The notes beneath the pieces were generated by a model. The model was not told the origin of the DNA and did not search any database. It worked only from the letters and a program-made list of their open reading frames with translations. 55,468 nt of DNA from JAJYTL01 sp046705265. Its GTDB lineage: Bacteria; Pseudomonadota; Alphaproteobacteria; Ferrovibrionales; Ferrovibrionaceae. Location: assembly GCA_046705265.1 (NCBI GenBank), contig JBJKQL010000098.1:1-55468 (forward strand), written 5' to 3'. Of this stretch, positions 1 through 9,999 are shown piece after piece; position 1 is the stretch's first letter; every line of letters starts with the position of its first letter. A program made the translations under genes and the position numbers.

Positions 1-548
1 GCCGCCTTTGCTGTCGCCAGTTCGGCCTCGACCGCCTGTTTGGTGTTCTCCCGGCGAGCCCGTTCGACCTGCTGGCGCATGTTGGCCAGTTCCGCCTCGC
101 GGGTGGAGAGCGCCGCCGTGACCGCCGCCAAGTCCTCTTGCAAGCGGCGAAGCGCTTCGTCACCCGGGTCGTTTGCCTCGCTTGCTTTTGCCGCTCCACC
201 AGGGGTCAACACAGACGCCGCATTATCCGGCGGAACCGGAAAATCGAGATGCGCAAGAGTGGCGGCACCGTCGAACTCGACGGAGACGATCCTGATGGCC
301 AGGACGTGAGGCTTGCCCATCTCTTTGGGCGGCAGGTAGAAAAGGTCGTCCAGATCTTCCTTGGTCAGTGACCAAGTGTGATCGCCGTTATTGTGGCCTC
401 GGGACAGCCGGGCGCGATCAGGGAGACGCTCGACTCTGAGGGAGAGGTTCCGGTGTTGCAAATAGGGCGACAGCAACGGCGCAAGATCGAGCGGAATGCC
501 AGCTCGTGCGGCCGGTTCTTCGGCTCTCATGCGAATCAAGTTGTCCAC
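1..548 (-). CDS. Hypothetical protein with beta-domain and coiled coil, partial (C-terminus beyond window)
   Basis: The reading frame is open from a GTG at 546-548 to the window edge: 182 codons with no stop. The GTG is preceded on the minus strand by AGGAG about six bases upstream, which decides the start. Residues of about 1-80 contain a pattern like LSRGHNNGDHTWSLTKEDL, which resembles the 'LSxGxxNGDGTWTLTxxDL' units of cadherin/Ig-like repeat proteins. From about residue 130 the sequence becomes charged, Ala/Glu/Arg-rich and heptad-like, which suggests a coiled coil. The function is unknown and no enzyme motif is visible. The frame is GC-rich at third positions, as expected for a real gene here. 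It could be a surface or structural protein; the missing C-terminus prevents more. Confidence 0.6.
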   Translation of the reverse strand, partial: MDNLIRMRAEEPAARAGIPLDLAPLLSPYLQHRNLSLRVERLPDRARLSRGHNNGDHTWSLTKEDLDDLFYLPPKEMGKPHVLAIRIVSVEFDGAATLAHLDFPVPPDNAASVLTPGGAAKASEANDPGDEALRRLQEDLAAVTAALSTREAELANMRQQVERARRENTKQAVEAELATAKA

Positions 549-1176
549 CCGGCTCTCCTACGGCCGCTGGCCCGCTGACAACCCCGCCTTGCCCCTTCCT
601 CTTCGCGCGGAGCTCCATCGTTGCCGTTCTGCCATCGCCATTCCGGCATCACCGTTTTGGTGGTTCGCGCGACGGTTTGACCTTGCTTACGGCATTCTTC
701 TCCAGGCTTGGTAAACAGACCGTTCATTAAGCGTCCTAAAACGAAGACGATAGAATGATGATCACGTGAATTGACAACTAATCCCTTTGTTTATTAGAAA
801 AAATTCCGTCCATTCGGAATTGATTCCCGATGGCAATTTTTCTTCTCTGTCGAGCGATCTTTACATTTCTGTTCAGTGAAAATTGTCGCTGCGAAAATTC
901 GGGAATTAAACCGGCGGTCGAACAAGTCGAAATGCGACATCTATATGATATAGGCCCCTGAGCGTCGGTCACCTTCCGGAAAGAACAGAACCGCCGCCAT
1001 ACGTGCCGGAGAGGTGCAGGCGTCACCGCCTTTGCCGCCAGTAGGGTGGTCGACAGGGTGGTCAACGACGCGGTTTCGGAATGCCGGCCCTCCGATGTCG
1101 CCTCCGGCAGGTGGGGGAGGAGCGCCGCGCGGCGGCTTAGGCTAAAGGCCGCTATCGCAGCCCAGGCAAGGGGGCC
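549..1176. other. Intergenic region, 628 bases, with an AT-rich core
   Basis: No convincing gene is seen. Positions about 720-960 are clearly more AT-rich than the surroundings and include TTGACA at 771-776 (+ strand), but no good -10 hexamer follows at the right distance and the next plus-strand gene is over 2 kb away. A 63-codon minus-strand frame at 536-727 starts with ATG behind AGGA at good spacing and ends just inside the partial gene at the left edge. Its codon use (AGG, AGA, GGA) is unlike its neighbours, so I treat it as a possible leader or small ORF at best. The minus-strand frame at 778-1065 shows nothing recognisable. Confidence 0.4.
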
Positions 1177-3018
1177 CTAGGGGTCAGTGGTAAGAAGGCC
1201 CGCCGTTTCGGCGCTGGTGTTATCGGATGGCGCAATATTGCTTTCGGTTGCGTGTTTTGCCGGTAACACATCGCAGGTCCGATTGTCCGCCTTTAGTTTG
1301 GCACAGAAGGCTGTGGCTGTTGTGCGGTTCGGAAATGGACCGGTCTGTAGCCGTTCAAAAATGCCCTGCGATCCGAGATCGACCTGCACGATCACGGGAT
1401 GAAGACGACGGAGCATCGGATAATGCCCAACCAACGCCTGCCAGTTGGCGGCAGCAATGGGAATCGTGCTGTAGCTGCCGAGCTGCACATGCGCAGACAC
1501 CGGTGATTTTTCGTTGTGGTCAATGCCGATTGCGGTCGCTCCGGGCGTTGGACGGGCTTCCGCCATTGCCGCTGTCTTTGCCACCGCCTTGGTCATCGCT
1601 TCCGGCGCTTCTGACTTCTTGGCCGGGCTCATTTCTGCCGCCGTCTCGGTAGTTTTGTCAGCCGAAAGGTGGGACGGCGTCGCGGCGGCCGTGATCAAAG
1701 GCTGCGGTGGTCCGGACGCGGCCTTATTAAGTGCCGTTTTTGTTGTCTTTTTGGCTGGCAGGGGTGGGGATGCCGGCGTGGCAACCGTCGTGACCAATGG
1801 CTTTGGCGTTTCAGCCACGGTTTTTTGGGCTGCTGCCGGCGCTGGCTTCGCGGCAGTTTTCACCACAGGTTCCGGTGCTTGCGCCGCCGTCCCATGCGGT
1901 GCTTCCACAGCGGCCATTTTGGCGGGCGCAGGGGCTGGCTTTGCCGCCTTTGGCAGATTGGCGGCAAAGCGTTCGGGCGGATGCGTGGGCTTGGCCGGTG
2001 CCGCATTTGCCGCCTTGACCGTCTGGGTACGGGGCGGGGTCGCGGCCGTCGGACTTGGTGGCGGCGGCGCGGCAGGCAGAGTGGTTACCGGTCCGGCCAT
2101 CATCGGCGGCCTGTGCGCTGGCGAAGTGGCGCCCGCCTTGGCCCCGAGCGGTGCTTCACTGATTGCGGCTGGGCGCGAGCTGCCAACAACAGGTATGGAC
2201 TCGGACGGGTGGTGAGAATGAAACTGTTTGACCCACCGGCGCAGCGCCTTGTAATAGGCGAGATTGGCCTGAACGGAATTGGGACCAAGATCAATACTGG
2301 CAACTTTAGCCGCTGCATTATTATCGCCCGTCAGGCCATAAACCAAGGCGAGATCTTCCCGCATGCGAGCCGTGCTTTCGCTGTTGCCGGCAAGCGGTCT
2401 GAGATCGTGCAGCGCCTGTTGGTAATCGCCGCTCAAGGCGAGCGACAGGCCAAGGTTGGTGGTAAGGCCAAGATCGCTGGGCGCGAGCGCGAGGCCTTGG
2501 CGGTATTTCGCTTGCGCCTTTTTGTGCCTCCCCAGCATGTCGAGCGCGACGCCGTAGTCGTTGAGGACGTCAGGGGCGTTTGGCTGGACGGCGAGCGCCG
2601 CCTTGAACTTGCCGACCGCGGCCTGCGGTTGATCGAGGAAGACCAGCGTATTGCCAAGACCGCGGAGCGCCTCGGTATTTCGCGGCGCGACCTTCAAGGC
2701 GGCTTCGAAGGCGTTTTCGGCGCCGGTGAAGGCGTGGGCATGATCGAGGATTTGGCCGAGCGCGATCAGCGGCTCGGGCCGCTTCGGCTTCAGCTGATGG
2801 GCATGGCGATAAAGCGCGGCGGCGGCGCCAGGATCGCCCGCCTGTGCGGTCGAAGCGGCGACCCGCATGAGTTCGCTGTAGGATTGCAGCCCGTCGCCGG
2901 GCTGCTCTGGTGTGGCGCAGCCCGCGAGCAGAAACACGGAAAGGGCGACACCGGCAAGGACCGGGTGTAGCCGGCCCCGTCGTGGCCATGGAACCGTCCG
3001 GTGCTTAATCTCATGCAT
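1177..3018 (-). CDS. TPR-repeat lipoprotein with C-terminal SPOR domain (TadD-like N-terminal half)
   Basis: A 613-residue secreted protein. I chose the ATG at 3016-3018 because it gives a basic n-region, a hydrophobic stretch and a lipobox LAGC with Cys34. The longer frame to 3120 adds a non-signal-like extension. Residues of about 45-280 are consecutive tetratricopeptide repeats of the kind found in Flp-pilus TadD proteins. About 200 residues of Ala/Pro/Lys-rich low-complexity linker follow. Residues of about 508-588 match a SPOR domain (HVQLGSYS start, later FERLQTGPF), which in known proteins binds denuded septal peptidoglycan. The inferred role is an outer-membrane-anchored scaffold that reaches the cell wall through the linker. 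No tad pilus genes are visible nearby, so a pilus role is not supported. It is divergent from the small lipoprotein gene at 3191. Confidence 0.85.
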   Translation of the reverse strand: MHEIKHRTVPWPRRGRLHPVLAGVALSVFLLAGCATPEQPGDGLQSYSELMRVAASTAQAGDPGAAAALYRHAHQLKPKRPEPLIALGQILDHAHAFTGAENAFEAALKVAPRNTEALRGLGNTLVFLDQPQAAVGKFKAALAVQPNAPDVLNDYGVALDMLGRHKKAQAKYRQGLALAPSDLGLTTNLGLSLALSGDYQQALHDLRPLAGNSESTARMREDLALVYGLTGDNNAAAKVASIDLGPNSVQANLAYYKALRRWVKQFHSHHPSESIPVVGSSRPAAISEAPLGAKAGATSPAHRPPMMAGPVTTLPAAPPPPSPTAATPPRTQTVKAANAAPAKPTHPPERFAANLPKAAKPAPAPAKMAAVEAPHGTAAQAPEPVVKTAAKPAPAAAQKTVAETPKPLVTTVATPASPPLPAKKTTKTALNKAASGPPQPLITAAATPSHLSADKTTETAAEMSPAKKSEAPEAMTKAVAKTAAMAEARPTPGATAIGIDHNEKSPVSAHVQLGSYSTIPIAAANWQALVGHYPMLRRLHPVIVQVDLGSQGIFERLQTGPFPNRTTATAFCAKLKADNRTCDVLPAKHATESNIAPSDNTSAETAGLLTTDP

Positions 3019-3190
3019 GCCTCTGCTTAATGCAGGTCTGGTGAAAAAAGTGTTACTTCCCGTCGAGGCCCTAGGGATTTTGCCATTCGATTTGGCGGTC
3101 GGAGGGCGCGCGGCGATCAACGTCCGGGTAGATGGGAAAATCTCTCAGGGCCTTTTATGGGCTGCCTTTTTTTTGCCCATTCTTTGCATT

Positions 3191-3733
3191 ATGCCGAGCC
3201 TCGAAATGAAGAGTCGCAGCGAACATGACCGCCTGAACAATGGCCGGCGCGCCCGTTTGTGGCCGCTTCTTTTTGTGATGGTCGGTCTATCGGCGTGCTA
3301 TCAGAGCCCATCGCAGTCTCCGATTAACGCCTTGCCGAAGATTGTTCCCCCCGATCCCTGGCGGGCTGTGCGGCCGGAGGTCGGCATTCGCGTCGCGGTC
3401 GAGGTGCCAGCGATCGTGAGTGCGAAGGCGGCCCTGATCCAAGCGAAAGTGACGATCGCGAATACCAATTCAAAGCCGGCGGAATTCTCGGCACCCGATT
3501 CCTGCCGCATTGACGATTGGGAGATCGTCGGTCCTGCGGGCAAACCGGTCGCGGCCAAGCGGCCCGCGCTCTGCCCGGCCGCAGTGCAAAGCCTCACCTT
3601 GCATCCCGGCCAGCAGGTAACGAAAACCGTCATCCTGCCGCTTGATCCCGGCGCACTGCGGGCCGGCGGCCGTTACCGCCTTCTATTTCATTTCTGGAGT
3701 AATCCCGGCGCAGCCGTTTTCCGTGCCAAGTGA
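3191..3733 (+). CDS. Small lipoprotein with Ig-like/BsuPI-like domain
   Basis: A 180-residue protein when read from ATG 3191; ATG 3206 (MKSRSEHD) is the alternative, and neither has a strong ribosome site. A basic start, hydrophobic run and lipobox LSAC identify a lipoprotein signal peptide. The mature part is a single beta-rich domain with alternating hydrophobic strands and a 'tLHPGQQVTKTVILPL ... GRYRLLFHFW' ending. This resembles the intracellular proteinase inhibitor (BsuPI) fold and related Ig-like modules. Two cysteines (in DSCRID and ALCPAA) could form a disulfide in the periplasm. The frame is open back to 2912, but the upstream part lies opposite the divergent lipoprotein gene and lacks a signal. 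Function beyond 'periplasmic beta-domain lipoprotein' is unknown. Confidence 0.6.
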   Translation: MPSLEMKSRSEHDRLNNGRRARLWPLLFVMVGLSACYQSPSQSPINALPKIVPPDPWRAVRPEVGIRVAVEVPAIVSAKAALIQAKVTIANTNSKPAEFSAPDSCRIDDWEIVGPAGKPVAAKRPALCPAAVQSLTLHPGQQVTKTVILPLDPGALRAGGRYRLLFHFWSNPGAAVFRAK

Positions 3734-3818
3734 TTTCTGCCCCGCCGGAATGCATTTGGAATGCGATCCGCGACGTCGGCGTGGCGTACGCCCGGCTATT
3801 GTGCCGTCCGGCGGCGTT

Positions 3819-5774
<1,956 letters not shown>

Positions 5775-5848
5775 TCCTGTCTCCTCGCGCATCGTGCCGG
5801 GCAGTCTGTGACGATGTGGCCGCTCTGTCCAGGGTGCGGCGTCGCACC

Positions 5849-6673
5849 CTATGCCTCGGTCGCGTCTCCCCGGGATTGGCGCTTCAGCGCGCGTTCGACG
5901 GCTTCGGCGTCCGCCGCAAGGTGAGCGGCATCGAGCGTGCCGACAATCGCCGCGGTCACGCCGGATTCGGCGAAAATGAAAGCCATGGCCTTATCCAGTG
6001 CAGCCTTGTCCGGCACCAGATGACCGCTTCCCAGGGGCTTTTTCACGAGGACGCCGTTTCTCGCGCCATGGGCTGCGCGAATGGCCGGCCGCATGGTCTC
6101 ATCCTCGATATTGAACGTCACCATGAGCACGTCAACCTGGTGCCGCGCCATGGCAAAACCGGCCGCGCTCTTGCCGGAAAATCCACTTGCGCGGATCGCG
6201 CCCTCGCGCTTGAGACGCGCGAGCGTTTCGATCGCGGCGCCAAAGCGGGCTTCGCTCTCGTCGGCGCCGTCGGAATGAAGGAGCACAATGTCGAGCCGAT
6301 CCGTCTGCAGCCGTTTCAGGCTGCGCCGGACGCTGGCCTCAATCGCCGCCGCGGAAAAATCGAAATGCGAGCGGTCATCGCTGAATTCCTCGCCCGCTTT
6401 GGTGGCGATGACCCAGCGTTCGCGCCGGCCGGAGAGCATTTTGCCGAGGCGCTCCTCGCTCGAACCATAGGCGGGGGCAGTGTCCAGGAGATTGATGCCG
6501 ATCTCGGCTGCTTGGCCGAGCAGCCGGTCGATGGCGTGATCGGAGGGCAGTGCGAAACGCCGCGGATATTTGACAGCCTGGTTGCGGCCGAACTTGACGG
6601 TGCCAAGACCGAGCGGGCTGACGTTAAGGCCGCTTGCGCCAAGCGGCCTTTGTTGAAACAGACTCAGTGCCAT
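5849..6673 (-). CDS. Aldo/keto reductase family protein
   Basis: A 274-residue NADPH-dependent oxidoreductase with a TIM-barrel fold. The ATG at 6671-6673 lies inside the end of the upstream FAD oxidoreductase gene (10-base overlap), which suggests translational coupling. The catalytic tetrad is complete: Asp64 and Tyr69 (NLLDTAPAYG), Lys92 (IATKAG) and His133 (IVLLHSDG). A C-terminal AIVGTLDAAHL matches the cofactor-binding end of AKRs. The substrate cannot be told from sequence. The neighbours (an FAD oxidoreductase upstream and acetoacetyl-CoA synthetase downstream) suggest catabolism of a hydroxy- or keto-acid, but this is inference. Confidence 0.9.
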   Translation of the reverse strand: MALSLFQQRPLGASGLNVSPLGLGTVKFGRNQAVKYPRRFALPSDHAIDRLLGQAAEIGINLLDTAPAYGSSEERLGKMLSGRRERWVIATKAGEEFSDDRSHFDFSAAAIEASVRRSLKRLQTDRLDIVLLHSDGADESEARFGAAIETLARLKREGAIRASGFSGKSAAGFAMARHQVDVLMVTFNIEDETMRPAIRAAHGARNGVLVKKPLGSGHLVPDKAALDKAMAFIFAESGVTAAIVGTLDAAHLAADAEAVERALKRQSRGDATEA

Positions 6674-7881
6674 GACAGGGGCGCTTCCCAAGGCGGCGTG
6701 CCGAAGCCGGGATGGGGCCATGCCGTGAGAGGGCCGAAATCCGCGGTTTCCGGCTTGATGCCCGCGGTCTGAATCTCGTCTCGGATGATTTCCGCCAACT
6801 TTGGAGCGAAGGCAAGCTTTGTCGGCCAGGCTGCGATGACGTTGCCCTGCCGAGCGGTGGCCGGTCCGTCCGGCCGCCGGCCGCGCGGCCGGGCCGCCTC
6901 GGCGCGATCAATGTGGAGCGAGGCAAGGCGAAGCTCGCTTTGCTTCAGCGCTGGCAGGTAGGTGGCAAGGGTTTCGCGCGCGGCGGCAAGGAAGGCGGGC
7001 TCGTTTTGTTGGGCGCCGCTTTCCGCCAACGCGCCGCCAACGTACCAAACGGCTGCGCCGTCCGCCGCGTGGTGGCTGGTGATGGTGAGGCGCGGCGTGT
7101 CGCCATGGGTGAAGCAATGGGCATAAAGGGGGCGGAGGTCGCCTTTGACCAACAGCATCCGCAACGGCCGGCGCTGGGTCGTGGCCTTGAAGCTGGGAAG
7201 CGCCGCGAGCAGGGCCTCGTTGCCGCGTCCGGCCGTAAAGACGATACGCTGGGCGCGCAGCGTGACAGGGTCCCCCTCGGGTCCCGGCAACAGGGCGGCG
7301 GCGATACCGCCGGCGCCGTCTGTCTCGAAGCGGATGTCCTCCGGCGTCGAGATCCTCCGGATCACGTCGGCGTAAGGCGCGGCCAGCGCGCGGATCAGCG
7401 CCGGCACGTCGACCACAGGTTCCTCCAGCGCATAGACGGTCCCAACCGGATTGCCTTTCAACGCCACTGGCCAGTCGTCGGGCGCAAGGCGGCGTGTCTT
7501 GGCACGGAGTGCTCGGCTGGCGAAAATTCCCATGACCGTGGCGGCGACGCCAGGGGGCAGCCAGAGATGGCAATGTCGGGCGTTCAAAGGCACGGCGGAC
7601 AGATCGACCACGCCCTTGCCGGCGAGGGCGCGTTTCCACGCTTCGGGCATCTGCGCGAGCCCGTCCACGAGCGGATCACCTTTCCGCCCGACATTATATT
7701 TGACTCCGCTATGGATGATCCCTTGCGCCGCGAGTGTCTGCCCCGTGCCGAGACTTTCGCACTCGAGGAGAAGCGCCGCGTAACCGGCACGACGAAGTTC
7801 GGCCAAGAGCCAGAGCCCGGCGATACCGCCGCCGAAAATCGCCACGTCGACGCGGCTCGATCCCGCAGGAACCGCAGCCAT
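6664..7881 (-). CDS. FAD-dependent oxidoreductase (DAO superfamily)
   Basis: A 405-residue flavoprotein. The N-terminal dinucleotide-binding motif is VAIFGGGIAGLW (about 13-24), followed by ECESLGTGQTLAAQGIIHSGVKY. The IIHSG stretch resembles L-2-hydroxyglutarate oxidase and glycerol-3-phosphate dehydrogenase relatives, where it contacts the flavin. The start ATG shares one base with the hldE stop (TGATG), so translation is probably coupled to hldE. It also overlaps the aldo/keto reductase gene by 10 bases. A central region with several histidines (HCFTHGD, TSHH) fits a substrate chamber. The exact substrate is unknown; an alpha-hydroxyacid or amine is plausible. No signal peptide is visible, so it is cytosolic or membrane-peripheral. 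Confidence 0.85.
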   Translation of the reverse strand: MAAVPAGSSRVDVAIFGGGIAGLWLLAELRRAGYAALLLECESLGTGQTLAAQGIIHSGVKYNVGRKGDPLVDGLAQMPEAWKRALAGKGVVDLSAVPLNARHCHLWLPPGVAATVMGIFASRALRAKTRRLAPDDWPVALKGNPVGTVYALEEPVVDVPALIRALAAPYADVIRRISTPEDIRFETDGAGGIAAALLPGPEGDPVTLRAQRIVFTAGRGNEALLAALPSFKATTQRRPLRMLLVKGDLRPLYAHCFTHGDTPRLTITSHHAADGAAVWYVGGALAESGAQQNEPAFLAAARETLATYLPALKQSELRLASLHIDRAEAARPRGRRPDGPATARQGNVIAAWPTKLAFAPKLAEIIRDEIQTAGIKPETADFGPLTAWPHPGFGTPPWEAPLSWH

Positions 7882-9335
7882 CAGCGCGTCAGCCGGGCGA
7901 TAGTTTCGCTCGTGCTGTAGCCCTCGACCATTTCAGCCCGCAGCACGCGTCCGCCATAGGCTTCGACCACGTCGGCACCGACCACCTCGCTCAACGCATA
8001 TTGCCCACCCTTGACCAGGACGTCCGGTCGCAGCGTCTCGAGCAGCGGAATAGGCGTGTCTTCGGAAAAGAACACCACGAGATCGACCGCCGCGAGCGAG
8101 GCGAGGACCACGGCGCGCGCCGCCTCGCTCTGCACCGGCCGGTTCGGGCCCTTGAGACGGCGCACCGAGGCATCGCTGTTGAGCCCGACAACGAGTCGGT
8201 CGGCTGTTGCCTTGGCTTGCGCCAGAAGCGAGACATGGCCGGGATGGATAAGATCGAAGCAGCCATTGGTGAAGGCGATACGGTCGCCGCGAGCGCGCCA
8301 GGCTTGAACCCGCTCAACGGCGACCTCGCGCGATACGATCTTAGCCTCGGTCGAATGCAGCACTTCGGCCTGGATGGCCTGGGCGAGGTCGGAGGGGTGA
8401 ACCACTGCGGTGCCGACTTTGCCGACGACGATGCCGCCCGCCAAATTGGCGAGCCGCGCCGCTTGCGGCAAGTCGAAGCCAACGCTCAATGCGGCGGCAA
8501 AGGTCGCCATCACGGTATCGCCGGCGCCTGAGACGTCGAACACTTCACGCGCCTCCGCCGGCAGGTGAAGAACCGCGCCGCCGGCGCTGACCAGGGTCAT
8601 TCCGGCGGCGGCGCGACTGACAAGAACGGCGCGTACATCGGCGATCTCGATCGCCTTTCGCGCGGCCGCGGCGGCTTCGGCATCGGTATCGCAGGGAAGT
8701 CCGGTTGCGGCGCGCACCTCTTCGCGGTTTGGTTTCAGCACGGCCGCGCCGGCATAGCGGCGGAAGTCGCGGCTTTTTGGATCGACCAGCACTTGCTTGC
8801 CACCTTGACGGGCAAGCGCGATACACGATTTCAGCACCGCGTCGCTCAAGACGCCTTTGGCGTAGTCCGAGACGATGACCACGTCCGCGGCGGAAAGTTC
8901 GGCCGAATAGGCGGCGAGCAAAGCTTCGGCAAGCGCGCCCTGCGCCGCCAGCGGCTTTTCGCCGTCAGCCCGCAACAACTGCTGGCTGCCGGCGACATAA
9001 CGGGTTTTGGTGGTCGTTGGCCGGCTGGGGTCGACGATCAGTCGGTCGACGATGCGAGTCTCCGATTTGAGCCGTTCACGAAGACGCGTCGCCGCCGGAT
9101 CCGCGCCGACGAGGCCGACGAGGACGGCACTTCCGCCAAGGGCTGCGATATTGCGCGCCACATTGCCAGCGCCGCCCGGCATGATTTCCTCTCGTTCGAT
9201 GGCGAGCACTGGGATTGGCGCCTCATAGGAAACGCGCTCGACCCGGCCATAGACGTAACGGTCGAGCATGACGTCTCCGATCACAAGGACTCGGGCACGC
9301 GAAAAATCAGCGGTAAGGGGGGCGGTCGGAGACAA
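7881..9335 (-). CDS. hldE: Bifunctional heptose 7-phosphate kinase / heptose 1-phosphate adenylyltransferase
   Basis: This 484-residue two-domain enzyme makes ADP-heptose for the lipopolysaccharide inner core. Residues of about 1-320 are a PfkB/ribokinase-type kinase (GDVMLDRY near 20, PGGAGNVARN near 53-62, and VSGAGDTV as anion hole and catalytic Asp). Residues of about 340-484 are a cytidylyltransferase-like domain with FTNGCFDLIHPGHVSLL (HxGH motif). Length and domain order are those of the fused HldE of proteobacteria. It is the first of four same-strand genes with overlaps or a short gap (FAD oxidoreductase, aldo/keto reductase, aacS), an unusual partnership for an envelope gene. It lies about 100 bases downstream of regA on the same strand. 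Confidence 0.96.
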   Translation of the reverse strand: MSPTAPLTADFSRARVLVIGDVMLDRYVYGRVERVSYEAPIPVLAIEREEIMPGGAGNVARNIAALGGSAVLVGLVGADPAATRLRERLKSETRIVDRLIVDPSRPTTTKTRYVAGSQQLLRADGEKPLAAQGALAEALLAAYSAELSAADVVIVSDYAKGVLSDAVLKSCIALARQGGKQVLVDPKSRDFRRYAGAAVLKPNREEVRAATGLPCDTDAEAAAAARKAIEIADVRAVLVSRAAAGMTLVSAGGAVLHLPAEAREVFDVSGAGDTVMATFAAALSVGFDLPQAARLANLAGGIVVGKVGTAVVHPSDLAQAIQAEVLHSTEAKIVSREVAVERVQAWRARGDRIAFTNGCFDLIHPGHVSLLAQAKATADRLVVGLNSDASVRRLKGPNRPVQSEAARAVVLASLAAVDLVVFFSEDTPIPLLETLRPDVLVKGGQYALSEVVGADVVEAYGGRVLRAEMVEGYSTSETIARLTR

Positions 9336-9439
9336 GATCGTCGGCCTCTGCGGTTACATCAATCGTCGAAGGATATCTGTCCGTGGGTGAGCGTGAAAGG
9401 CGATCTTTAGGGCGAGGTCGTCGGCGCGGCCGAAATGTA

Positions 9440-9982
9440 TCAAGGCGGTGAGCGCTTAGCCAATATCCGCTGCAAGGTCCGCCGGTGCATGTTGAGTCGC
9501 CGCGCGGTTTCCGAGACGTTGCGATCGCAAAGTTCGTAGATGCGTTGGATATGCTCCCAGCGCACCCGGTCGGCCGACATCGGCTGTTCCGGCGGCTTTG
9601 GCCGCTTCCCCTCGGCAGTGAGAAGAACCGCCTCGATATGATCGGCGTCGGTTGGCTTGGCAAGGTAGTCCACCGCCCCGGCCTTCACCGCCGCCACCGC
9701 GGTTGCGATATTGCCGTAGCCAGTAAGTACGACGATGCGGCAATCGGGACGGTCCTCGCGGAGCGCCGAGACGACGTCAAGTCCGCTTCCGTCGCCGAGC
9801 CTGAGATCAACCACAGCGAGCGCGGGCGGCTGCGCGCGCGCGGCGGCGATGCCGCCGGCGACCGAATCGGCGACGGTGACGGAAAATCCCCGGTTCTGCA
9901 TCGCGCGTGCGAGGCGATTGCGAAACGGTTCGTCATCGTCGACGATCAGAAGGCTGCGTTCGTTGTCCACGCGTTCGTCCAC
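9440..9982 (-). CDS. regA: Response regulator RegA/PrrA/ActR type
   Basis: A 180-residue DNA-binding response regulator for redox control. I chose the GTG at 9980-9982, 17 bases past the regB stop, because it gives the normal RegA length; the open frame extends to 10078 inside regB. The receiver domain has the acidic pair at 15-16, phospho-acceptor Asp59 (VVDLRLGDGSG) and Lys109 (YLAKPTD). The C-terminal Fis-type helix-turn-helix (about 140-178, SETARRLNMHRRTLQRIL) is nearly invariant among RegA/ActR/PrrA proteins. In relatives this regulator controls photosynthesis, respiration, carbon and nitrogen fixation genes. It is co-transcribed with regB. Confidence 0.95.
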   Translation of the reverse strand: MDERVDNERSLLIVDDDEPFRNRLARAMQNRGFSVTVADSVAGGIAAARAQPPALAVVDLRLGDGSGLDVVSALREDRPDCRIVVLTGYGNIATAVAAVKAGAVDYLAKPTDADHIEAVLLTAEGKRPKPPEQPMSADRVRWEHIQRIYELCDRNVSETARRLNMHRRTLQRILAKRSPP

Positions 9983-9999
9983 CGTCGGTTTTCCCGCCG

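Noticed and set aside
1514..2970. Two long plus-strand frames (Ala/Gly/Val-rich and Arg/Gly-rich) across the TPR/SPOR gene
   Set aside because: They mirror the Ala/Pro linker and TPR part of the minus-strand gene; low complexity, no motifs.
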